DNA of 64,000 nucleotides from Brugia malayi (lineage: Eukaryota > Nematoda > Chromadorea > Rhabditida > Onchocercidae): the NCBI RefSeq assembly GCF_000002995.4, contig NW_025062477.1, positions 3,940,649 through 4,004,648 of the forward strand, given 5' to 3'. The translations under genes and the position numbers were made by a program. Under the pieces are notes generated by a model. It was not told the origin of the DNA. It made no database searches and was given only the letters and a program-made list of their open reading frames with translations. Of the stretch, positions 12,519 through 23,382 are shown piece by piece (the first letter of the stretch is position 1; the number at the start of each line of letters is the position of its first letter).

Positions 12519-13521
12519 ATGACTAAATCAGATGAGCCTTCATCTGTTACAATGGAAGAAGTTTCGTATGGAGCCGAGGAATATACCAATGATCCTTCAT
12601 TCGAAATTGCTTGGGCTGTTAAGGTGTCATTTCTGTAGTGATTGTTTTACAAATAGCTGAATTCCCGGTGTTGTCATTTTATTATCATTTTTTTCCAATT
12701 TTTACTCCTAATAGTAGTACTTCGGTAATCTCTTGAATGTGATCCATTACAGGCTGCTGAAAGAGCGAATGTTCATATGAATTTGTTGCTAACTTGCAAT
12801 ACCGCAGAGTTAACGATGCATAAAAAATGCAGTATTATTTATGACAAATTTCGAGAGTTCTTTCCAGAGATGAATGTTGAGAAGGTAGTATCCTGATCTA
12901 ATCACATGAATCAATAAAATGTTATGTCATACGGATTATCTTATTTCTAATGTTCTGTTGATGAATAAAGTATATGACCATTTTCAGGTAACAGAAATAG
13001 AATTAAAGGGTGAAAATAAGCAACGGTGGTTTACATTCTGCGAGTATTTTAAAGAAGAAGTAGAAGATTATAATCTTGCAACAATCATGAGGATAAGAGT
13101 CGATGGTGCTTACAGCGAATCAAATACAATTATTGTTCCTAAGGTAATCTGATTTCATTTACTACAGATCTTTTGCCATACAAAAGACATATGCGTGAAA
13201 GTCTAGCGTAAACGGTATGACATCATTGTTATTAATTAAAATCAGCAATAATTTACAAGGAATATGCTGCTGGTATTCTTATTCTTAAAGAAAAGCTAAC
13301 AACGTAATTGTGGTTTTGTCAGTAGATGAGTAGCTTACGCTTAGTGCATGTCTATTTTTCTCAAACTCAATTTTGGCTTTGAAACTAATTTCTTATATTT
13401 TTAGATAATTTTCCTGGCTGTGGAGATCGCACGAAACAAAGAAGGTTTAAATGAAAGATGTAAGGAAAGTTTTAAAATGGAACATGAAAAAATCAGACGT
13501 GAAGGAGGGAATATTTGTTAG
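12519..13521 (+). CDS. PBDC1: PBDC1 / yeast Ypl225w homologue, 169 aa
   Basis: Small cytosolic protein of the family named polysaccharide biosynthesis domain-containing 1. The yeast member Ypl225w (Chp1) is reported to be a chaperone for newly made eEF1A, so a translation-linked role is the best guess. Exons: 12519-12623, 12753-12884, 12988-13143, 13405-13521, all phase 0. Matching motifs are YTNDPSFEIAWAVKAAE in exon 1, RWFTFCEYFKEEVEDYN and YSESNTIIVPK in exon 3, and FLAVEIARNKEG in exon 4. The acidic, repetitive tail of the mammalian protein is absent and the protein stops soon after the conserved core. It lies 432 bases after the rps-12 stop on the same strand with an acceptor just before its ATG, so the two may share one pre-mRNA. 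Confidence 0.88.
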
Positions 13522-14355
13522 AGGTTGTTACATATTGCTCATCTTTAATGTTTAAATTGCTGCTCATTTACTTTACGAATTTGTAAATTTTCAAGACAGA
13601 TTTCTCTTTTTGTTATAGTTGCGTTATAACTTTAAGTGTAATCTCTGAATAAATTTTTTTAGTTGGCATCTTAAATTTTTGTTTTAAATTGTATTTCGAT
13701 TTACCAATTTCGGCTGATGTACGGTTGTATTTTTTAAGTTCTTCTTGATCGTATTCAATGTTGAGAAAGAAGAAACTGATGTTGTAAAAAAATGGAGCTA
13801 AATGAAGTAAAAATAAAATACATAAACTTTTTTTTCTGCTAGAATTGTTATTCGTTTTGTTCTAAGTTTGTTATTCGCTTTTTGTTATTTGTATTTGTTT
13901 TACTTGATTTGATTTAATTCTGAGACGATATGAATGTTTGTTTCTTACTGTGTTAGCAAATCTTCAAATATAAAAAAGATTCTTACATATTGTTGGTTGT
14001 TACTATTTTCTCTGTAAAATGCTTAAGAAGCAATATTGTAATTGGCTGCAGTCTATTTAGAAGGTTTCCTTGGATATTTTCATGCTAAGTTGTTGCATCC
14101 AACCTTGTATAACTTAAGTAAACATTACCTCGTATAGCAGTCTGATGATTTCTTTAAATTTGAGAAAGTTTGGATGGAAAAAGTGGCTATAATTGATAAG
14201 AGCCTATAGATAAACGATCCAAATGGATATTATTGAAAATTCAGATACTATATGATTCTTATTGCTTCAGAGTTATTTCTATTTATGTACAGAAGTTACT
14301 TCAATTATATTTCTTTCGGAGGTCACGAAATTTAACTTATCATTTAAGGGATATT
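13522..14355. other. PBDC1 3' UTR and Nup58 5' flank
   Basis: An AATAAA at 13648-13653 is the probable poly(A) signal of the PBDC1 homologue. The remaining 700 bases show no gene. A frame that is open from 14233 into the Nup58 start has non-FG, Phe/Tyr-rich sequence before the ATG at 14356, so I treat that part as untranslated. Confidence 0.55.
13648..13653 (+). terminator. Poly(A) signal of the PBDC1 homologue
   Basis: AATAAA followed by a T run, 126 bases after the stop codon. Confidence 0.65.
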
Positions 14356-17300
14356 ATGTCCGGTTTCACTTTCGGCGCACAGGGAACTTCCACAACACCT
14401 GCTACAGGTGGTTTGTTTGGAGCTGCGCCCAAGCCATTGTTTGGTACTTCACCAGCCACCGTGCAAAGTGGAGGTATATATTTCGTAATCTGGCTATGCC
14501 TTAGTCAAGGATCTCGATTCAAATGGATTTACAGTCTGAAAAGTTCTCGCAAAACTTTCAAGTCCCTAAAATTTCAATCTTCATCTTTTCATTCATTTTT
14601 GTTTATCCGGTTATTTTTTCCAGGCGCTGGTCTTTTTGGATCATCTATATCTGCACCTGCAGCTTCCACAGCACCAGCAGGTGAGGTTTAAAAACATTTG
14701 GTTGTAGTTTAATCATTTTAAATCGGCGAAGTTGTCTTTGTTTATGTTGTTATTTTGCAGGATCAATTGGCTCAACAGTGCCATCTGGTGGATTATTTGG
14801 AACACCTGCAAAAACTACAACCGTTACAGGAAAGTTGTGCAAAACATTAAAATGATTAATTGAGATTTGTTTATTTACAGAACTGTTGTTTTTAGGTGGT
14901 TTAATAGGAACTGCTGGAGTAGCTACAACTTCATCGGTTTGCGGACCTTTTGGAAGTGCATCAGTCACTACAACACCAACTTTATTTGGTGGTGCACCTG
15001 CTACAACCGTTACTGGAAGTCTTTTTGGAAAGCCAACAACAGGTATGTATAATGTTAATTTGTGAGATTAAGTTTTGTACTTTATTCTAAATACTAAATT
15101 ATGACTGGCTATGAAAGTGAAGTTTCCTTTTTATTGCTTTATAATTCAGGCTTATTCAGTAGTCCAGCACCTGTTACAACTGCTTTAACTGGTGGACTCT
15201 TTGGCACAAGTGGAACACCGACGACTACAACTGGAGTAGGATTGGGAGGAACGGGTACGCTTGCGGCTACCGGTTTCACATCCAGTAGTTTGGGTGTTGC
15301 CGGTGCTGCGGCGTCTGGAAATCCACTGGAAGCTGAAGTACAACAAGTGGTTATGGATCTCTTTAATTTGTTGCGGTATGGATCTCTTGAATTTGTTGCG
15401 ATAAATTAATCATTATTTGATTTTGATGGTATTTACACTTATTATTGTGATATTTTAGGGATCAAATTAAGAAGAACCACGAATTAAGTGTTGAATTTGC
15501 GATGAATAGCTCAGAATCATGCTTGCATATGGATGAAAAAATAGAAGAATTGGTTGGGACACGTGTGAAGAACGTCGACATTGTACGTAGAGCAAAGGGC
15601 AGAGCGGAAGGTTACTTTTCATTTAATTTTTATTTTCATCTAATATCAATCTTTATGAGATTTTTATACGTTTATTTCTTGGCTGAAATCGTATTCAAGA
15701 TTTAGATTTTACTAACAAATAGACGTAGTAAAAAAAAAAAAAAAACATCGCTGAATTGAGCTGATTGAATGACTTCATCTTTTTGTATTTGTTGGCTAAT
15801 AATTCAGACATCAAGAAACCATTTATAATTGCTGACAAAACTTTAGAATTACTTGAGAAAATGCAACGAGATTTACGAGCAGCAGAGCAAGTACGTCGAC
15901 GGCAGAAAGAAATTTCAAAAAATCCACATTTCGGCCGAAAACAAGCTTTCTCTTATTTATTAGCAGTTTGTATTGAACACGAAAATACCGTGCAAGAATT
16001 TTGGGAAACATTGCAAGTACTTCAGGAAAGAATAGATGCAAAATTAAATAAAGTTAGTTTTGCTTCAAAGCTACACTTTCTATGTACGTTTTTATCTAAA
16101 TTTGGAACTATATTCCGAAATTTCAAAAAAAAAAATCTCTTTTGAAGGTTGTATATGAAATTTAAAAAATAAAGACAGGAAGTTATCTCCGTCATTTAAT
16201 TTTAGTTAGTAGTTTTATATTCTAATTTAGTTAATGAAGTTTTCTTATTCCAGTATGATCCTATAAATTTATTCCTTAAAAAAAAATATACTAAAATGGG
16301 GTTAAAAATATTCTTTATAATAAAAGTATTTTTGAAAAATGGTTCTCAGTATAAATTTTTTTTAGAATTCATTTTTGCAGATTTATTTCTGTTCTTAGAA
16401 ACATTGAAATTTCTTTAGAAGGACATAACCACAAAGCAGGACCTACAGAAACATTTCGAACATTACGACCAAACATTCAAACTTATCTGTTCTGACGTAT
16501 ATCGGTGTAAAATGCAAATCGAAGTATGTTTTTATTTCAGTTACATCTTTTATTATTATATCATTCGTCATTGAATATTTTTTTGATATTTATTATTGGC
16601 AGTTTTTTGCCTCGAAATTTGTTTGTTCATTTTTTAAGCATTATTTACACATTTATTTGCGTACGTTCATTTTTTAAATATTATTTGCACATTTCTGTAG
16701 GACCTGAAAGATGCATTTTTGGAGTATCAAAAGCGTAATGTTCCATATGCACCGAATCCATTTGAACGACGGAAATCAAAGCATACTGAAAAACCAATTG
16801 GAGAAAAGAGATTCACAGGTGAAAGATTTTTTAACTTCAGTTTCGTATCTTGAAAATCTAAGACATTAGAAGACTACATAAGTTCTCTTAGAGGAAATCG
16901 ATACAGTACTGCACTAGGTTTTGTTCTTATGCTTTTCATTTTGTCATTCCGGAATATTTTAATTTTAGCACAAATGATTATTTTGTGAGAAAAGTTTCCA
17001 TTAATTATATATGATGAATTTAACTGTTTGAAGGCGCAGATGCATTCCCTTCACAAATTACAATGATGAAAATTGGTGAAATGGCAAAACCTTCTTCAAC
17101 AACTCAACAAACGAGTAAATTGATTTTTCTTTATGTGCTTTACGATTTTTTTTTTAATCATAATTCAGATTCCAAATTTCATATCAAATACTTGCAAATT
17201 GAAATTTTGATGTTATAGCAGCAGCAGTAAGCGGATTTGGCACGCCCGGTTCATTGTTTGGCTCGAAAACTTTCGGTAGTCCTGCCTTCTCTTTTAATCC

Positions 17301-17932
17301 ATCAGTGACAAATACAACTACACCGTTATTCAAACCTTTCTCCAGTACTAATTCAGCACCAGCTCCACTTTTCGGTATGAAATTTTTATTGTTCGGCTGT
17401 TTGTCGATCGTAATTTGTATAAAATTAGCCAGGAATAATTGTATCAAAGGGTCATTTTCCGGCACTTATATCTTTTTTTAAATTCGAAATATTAAGAAAA
17501 AAAGAGAATCAAGAAAAAAGCTTGGTGAGCGCAGACGTAACCAGCGAAAGCGCCAAACGTTCTCAGCAGTGATCTAATAGTAAATTTATTGTTTCTTTAT
17601 TCTTTACTCATCCTGTTTTTTTGTGCATTTTTTTCCCCCACAGTCTTATTCATTCTTCTTCATTCGATTGATTTGTGTCTAAAAATTTTTTTGTCTTTTC
17701 ATGTCTGAGAAATTTCCATTAGCACTGGCCTTTTCTTGAAAGCTAAGATAATGTTGACATTGTCAAATGGTAATGTATATTTTCATATTTTTCAGGTACC
17801 TTAGCGACATCAATAGCGGAGCCAGCACCTGCACCAGCAACAACAACATCTTTTACTTTTGGAAATACATTGAACTCATCAGTTAGTGGCACATTATTTG
17901 GTGGAAGCGCTAGTAAACCCTTCGGTCGATAA
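14356..17932 (+). CDS. npp-4: FG nucleoporin Nup58/Nup45, 12 exons, about 539 aa
   Basis: Component of the central-channel Nup62-Nup58-Nup54 complex of the nuclear pore. Exons: 14356-14473, 14624-14680, 14761-14838, 14896-15042, 15150-15375, 15459-15610, 15808-16052, 16419-16523, 16701-16818, 17034-17114, 17219-17374, 17796-17932. The N-terminal third is low-complexity FG sequence (FTFGAQG, GGLFGAA, GLFGSS, GGLFGTP, GGLFGTS). From about residue 200 a helical coiled-coil region follows (EVQQVVMDLFNLLRDQIKKN through KMQIEDLKDAFLEYQKRNVPY), matching the family core. A second, shorter FG part ends SASKPFGR. The start MSGFTFG is typical for FG nucleoporins. Exon 3 to exon 4 joins in frame only with a GC donor at 14839 or another non-canonical site (see findings). 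Confidence 0.9.
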
Positions 17933-19290
17933 TCAAGTGATAATTGAAAACATCAATTTGAGAAAACTTGCATAATTGCCATAAGAACAAAATGAAAGTT
18001 ACGGTGATTCCCAACAATTTAAAACATTTTCAAATTCCAATAAGCTGAACATTACTATTCCATCGTTAGTGTTCCTAACACCACTTTGTAATTAGGTAGT
18101 CCTGCTGATCCTAATTGACATATTAGGAATCATTTTTGAAATCATAGTCTTTCGTGAAGCTGGTTTTGTTATATTAGTTAATGAGACAAATGAGCTAAGA
18201 CGAATGAGTTTGAAATGAAATTAATCTACTCGAAGATATTGTTGCAGTTGTTTTACGGTCCACTCGTTTGTTAAATAATCAGAATTATTTCCATTTTCAT
18301 ATTCTTTAGGAATTTAGTGAAGGAATTTAGGTATCTTTATTTTTCTGCTTATTTATCTGAACAAATATAAAGACATTTCTTTATATGGATTTTTATTCCT
18401 CATAAACAATTGATTAATTCGATTTGTTTTATTATTTCTTTTTGAAATGATTGCGCTTATTTTTTGTTATTAGGTAAAAAATGAATATTAACTTGTTAAA
18501 AAAAAAAATAAAATAAAATTGAAGCTAATATATAAATGGGATATTGCATGATTTCATGAAATGACAGAAAAAAACAAACAACTAATTTTAAAAAAAATCT
18601 GTAACATTCTGTTCGGAAATTTTTATGAAATTCAATTTTTCGATGTTTTACAATAACATTAGGTAAATATGTTTGGACTTTGCTTATCTTCAAATTAAAA
18701 CAATTTATTTCATATGTTTTTTTTTTTTTTTTTGAATCCCTAAAAATTGTACTCAATTATTATCATTGTGCGATAAATAATATTTTTTATGTCAGAATTT
18801 GTAAAAATGGTTCACTGCCCAATTTTATTATTTTTTTTTTTTTTTTTAAACTCATTTTACTAATATAACAATGGTCTTTGATAAATCACAAGAGATTTTT
18901 CAAAAAATTTGTAACATTTTAATCTTAGTATTTAGGCTTATATTTCATGGAAAACTAAAAAGCACTGATTTTATGTATCAACGAAGCATTAAGGAATGAG
19001 TAACAATAAGTAATAAACTGAATCGGTGGAAACGAATTATCGTTCCTGAAAAAAAATGAAAAGTGAGCAGTAAACAATGAGAATTAAAATAATCTGAACT
19101 TAGGAGATTGAAGTATGACAATATTAAAATGTATTAAAAAGAAAAAAAAAATATGGAGCAAATACTATTGTAAAAAAGTAATTTACAATAGATTCCTTGA
19201 TATTTAAGTGATCAAAGAACAAATTATTTAAATTTATATCTTAAAAAATAATAATAGAAAGGTAAGAAATACCTTTAAATATTGAATATC
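17933..19290. other. Convergent intergenic region, no gene seen
   Basis: Holds the 3' UTRs of Nup58 (plus strand) and of the glycosyltransferase (minus strand). The open frames here, such as 18496-18756, are made of T/A runs. Nothing else is recognisable. Confidence 0.6.
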
Positions 19291-21723
19291 TCAAAAATTT
19301 TCAATTTCTTTATCATATCCATAATAATTTTTTAGCCATTTCCATAGTTGTATATGCTCTTTTGGTGAATAAATTAATACAAATAATACATTTGATGTTT
19401 TGATGACTTCTTCTAATTGATTCCATTTAAAAAGAATTTTTTGATTCCATTCCTCGTAATATGCATGTACACGTAATCCAAGATGTCCGGTAACGTGAAC
19501 ATCTTCTATCTAAAATTCATTGCTTCCAGAACAATTTATTTCCACTCTTTGCATTTTCCGATAAGTGCTGAAAAAATTATATATTCAAAAGTCATCTACA
19601 CATAGCTATTTCATTAGCTAATGGTAGAATATTTGATAATTTAAAATTAACATAAAGCAAACCCAGAATAATGTGCAGAAACGAGCCTGCTCAAATAATA
19701 GCCTAGCAAGATATCCTGTAAGTAAGTAAAATGATCCACTACAATGTCGTGGATAATATTGCATTGGATATTCCTTATATGATACAGGCCTAAAACAATT
19801 ACAAATTTAAAAATTATCATATCATTAAGATAATATAGAAAAAAAAAAATGGAATAAAACGAAAAATTCTCTAATAAAATCAAAAAATGCAAACATTTCG
19901 GAATAATCCTGTAAACATTTCCATTCGAACAATGAAATTAAAACAAATAAATGGAAATAATAATGAAAAATTATAAGCAAACAATTATTTCTAATTTAAT
20001 TTATACTAACCATTTAGTATCATATCTGTTTACTCGACCATAATTTCTTACATAGCAAAAAAATGTTTTTGATGTAAAAGAATGATTGGTGTTAATTTCT
20101 GTTGTTCGATTTTCAAGTATTTCCACAAGTTTGAAATAATTGAACGTAAGATCCGAATCAATTTTTAAAATATATTTAACATTTGAACAAAAATCATTAA
20201 TAAATTGAAGGCACATTAATGTCTGTAAAGAGAAAATTGAGTATAACTGTAATAAACAATATAATTGTAGGAAAAAAAAAATTGTTATAATTAAAATTTA
20301 AATTCTTGATACTGATTTTTAACAAAAAAAAAAAAATTGTTACAAATCTTTGATACTGAAATTAAAATTATATTTCTTTCATTTTTGCTAAAGTAATGTT
20401 TAATATTTAATAAGACATTATATTAGTATAATCTCTAATCAACCAATAATTGATGATAGAATTTATATGATAGAATAACATTTAATTTAATCTTAAATAA
20501 AAATTGATAGAATAACATTTAAATGTAATTTTAAATAAAAGTTCTAAAAATACAAAACTTGATAGTAAGATTTTTATAAGTATCAAAAAATTCTTGTTGT
20601 ATAATATCGCCATATTTTTGTTGCTCATTCTGGATTAAATTCATCATATCGAGATCATCAGTAATGCCAAGTGGGAATAATACTACAGTTTTGAACTAAA
20701 ATAATAATTTCTTTTTTTTTTAAATAACATTATTAATAAAAAAAGTGTAATCAGATCATTTAAGATTTTCTTAATCAGTTTTTTTTTTTTAGAAATAATC
20801 TTAGTTCTCTGTATTGGACATATGATTATTTAGTACATATGAATGTTTCTACGACATTTTTTTTTTTATTAATTTCATATTTCAACGTAAAAGTTTTATC
20901 ACACGTGAAAGTTTAATCATGTTAACTAAGTCGTTTTCTTCACGTCAAATAGTAATGACGTGATTGAACGTCGTTTTTTTTTCATTTATATATTTTACTT
21001 ATTTACACGGAAGCTGAACAAAAGCTAATTAAGCACATCCTTTCCTAATTTAAATTAATGAAAATATTAAGACATCTTCATATAGTCGAATATTGCCCCA
21101 TGTTTTTCGAATTAAATTTCGATGTTCTCGTTGTTCCACTGCTGTGATTGCAAAAATAAGAAGCAATAAGTTAGGATATTTCTGTGAACAAAAATTCTTA
21201 TCAATTATTTTCCATTGATAAGCATATCGATTATAAAGTTCCTGTAAAAAAAAGGAAAAAAAAAGTTATTGTAATTTTTATAATTATAATTGCTTAACGT
21301 TGAATACAATGATTTTAAACATAATTTTAGTTTTTAATAAATTCTAAAATTTAACATTTATCCTCAAATTACTATAACAAAATTTTTGAATAAGGAAAAA
21401 AAAACAAAACAAAAATATATCACCATATTATTGGAACAATTGAATGTATTAATTGCTTCAGTACTTGTCTTGAGTTTACCATTCTCGAATGTTTCAGCAG
21501 ATAATAACTTTGACGAAATTGTAACCATTCCAAATTTAATTTTCACACTACTTTCTGATGTATTGTCACCATCCTTCCATTGTAATTTTTGATGAATTAT
21601 TGAAGTTTTTAGTGGTATTAATTTATAAAATATAAAGTTAATTGTTAGCAGAACTATGATAGATAAAAATAATGATAGTATCACAGATTTCATACTATTT
21701 ATGATATATGTGTTAATTTTCAT
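19291..21723 (-). CDS. GT31-type beta-1,3-glycosyltransferase, type II membrane protein; model incomplete
   Basis: Probably a Golgi enzyme transferring a hexose in beta-1,3 linkage (Galactosyl_T family). Approximate exons on the minus strand: 21723-21424, 21241-21074, 20695-20559, 20222-20011, 19789 to about 19660, 19509-19291. The N-terminus has a signal anchor (VILSLFLSIIVLLTINFIFY). Family motifs occur in the right order: REHRNLIRKTWG, QQEFFDTYKNLTIK, the DxD-like KYILKIDSD, the VSYKEYP...YYPRHCSG segment, and IEDVHVTGHLG close to the end. Exon 3 to exon 4 cannot be joined in the conserved frame with a GT donor, and exon 5 lacks a clean end before the EDV exon. Either an intron is non-canonical, the assembly has an indel, or this copy is decaying. 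The acceptor sugar cannot be told from sequence. Confidence 0.7.
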
Positions 21724-22655
21724 TAGAATTGATAATTTCTGTTTGAGGCGTTTTTGTATCAATGAAGAAAAAAAAACAAAAAAAAACGCCAAAGAATGAA
21801 TAAGCAGTAATAAGCAATAAATTGAATAATCAATGAAAACGATTAATCATGTCTGAAACGAAGAATAAAGGATTATCAAAAGATAACCATTGCTTGCATC
21901 ATATTTTGTAAAATTTTAAGTATGATAAAAATATAAAATGACAATTGATTGTCCCAACAATTCTAAATATTTCTCATACGTTGCAATCAATTTGTTAGCT
22001 TTCATGTGAAAATGAAATAACTATTAATTTTTATGATGAAAAAAAAAATGGAAATAACAATTAACAAAAGAATTATCTCAGTTAAATCATAACATTTCAG
22101 ATGATTAAAAATTGAAATTATCATTTTATTTGAGAGCAATTTACAAATAAATGTTTGTTGTTGATAACTGGAAGCTCTGAAAAAGTGGTTTTTATTTCAC
22201 TTTTGAAAAAGTTTTTATTGTTTCCCAGCTAAAAATTCACAGCATACGCTAATAATATATACAATGGGAAACATTGTTATGTCTGCAAAATAACGGAAAA
22301 TTTTCATAACAAAATCATTCAATTTTATAATTCAGCATTTTTTATATTACAACTTAAATACAAAATAGAATTGATATGCCATAATTTAAAATTTTATGCC
22401 AATAATTGCTTAAAGTTTAGATTTTACAATTTGATCGCATATTGAATTGAAATAACTTAAAACTGTACCTACCGATCAACTTGCTATCTCCTGCATTAAT
22501 GATCATATCAATGCTACCGGATGTGTTATCAGTTCAGTTTATGTCAGAGTTATTTTCTCATCTTATTTCATAAACGTTCACATACGAGCTGCTAATAGCT
22601 ATTTCTCTCTAATGTTGCTATCTCCACCTAATCATTTTGCTTTTATGATTGTTAC

Positions 22656-22684
22656 GCTTATCAGAGAGATAGGTCTTATCAGTT
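22656..22684. promoter_or_regulatory. Pair of GATA-type sites
   Basis: Read on the minus strand, this stretch contains AACTGATAAGA and TCTGATAAGC separated by a few bases, with a further GATA core (AGAGATAGG) between them on the plus strand. The first matches the intestinal GATA consensus known from C. elegans. The position about 940 bases upstream of the minus-strand glycosyltransferase suits an enhancer of that gene. That is inference from the motif alone. Confidence 0.4.
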
Positions 22685-23239
22685 AAACGATTAGGCAACG
22701 AATAAAAAATCTTTTGTTTTACTGTAGGTCATTGTTATAACCTTGCTAAGATCAAATCCTTTAAAGTCTGTGTCAGTTCTTACAACTACCTCAAGATATT
22801 ATATCTGTCATCTTGTACTACCTCGAGATAAAATATATATTTAATCTTCAGTTTATTTCTTTAGAAAGCTTTTCAAGGCTAAAATGACAAGTGGCTTATT
22901 GGTGATAGATCATTGCAAAAGGATAAAACAAGCGAATCACTGCTGCGATTCATTTGAGAAGCCGAGAACAATTCAAATTCAGTTTTACGAGTTCATAAGT
23001 CAACATTGATTATGAATTAATAAAAATAAAAAGAGATGTGGCAAGTGGAAGAGATCAACAAACAAATTTATTTTTTGTTTAGTGTGTGACACATGATTGG
23101 TTGAATAATGCAACAAAGCTGCTTAATGATAAGAGATGTTAATATGACATGAATGATAGGAAGAATGAATAAAACTTATCACAGTGAAAATTCTCATTAA
23201 CAATTCTCATTGAAATGTCGGTAATAAGTCACATTTAAG

Positions 23240-23382
23240 TTATAAAACTTTTCAGATGTAGATTTTAAGTGTATTTTTAACTTCAATGTATTTTTTATCC
23301 GTCAAGGAAGGATCTACAGTTTGTTAAAACGAGATTCTCTCCGTTCGATGTGAACAGGTATGATAATATGCAGATTGAACTG
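23240..23382 (+). repeat. Exon-like element, copy 1
   Basis: About 143 bases nearly identical to copy 2 at 25908-26053. It begins ATAAAACTTTTCAG and contains ATCCGTCAAGGAAGGATCTAC, then GATGTGAACAGGTATGATAA, then GCAGATTGAACTG. The TTTTCAG and CAG/GTATG edges look like a 3' and a 5' splice site around about 100 bases. Confidence 0.7.

Noticed and set aside
12278..12589. 103-codon minus-strand frame
   Set aside because: It overlaps the start and first exon of the PBDC1 homologue and shows no known motif, so it is treated as a shadow.
14867..15052. 61-codon frame rich in Trp, Tyr and Asn
   Set aside because: It is the +1 reading of Nup58 exon 4, whose FG frame is the meaningful one.
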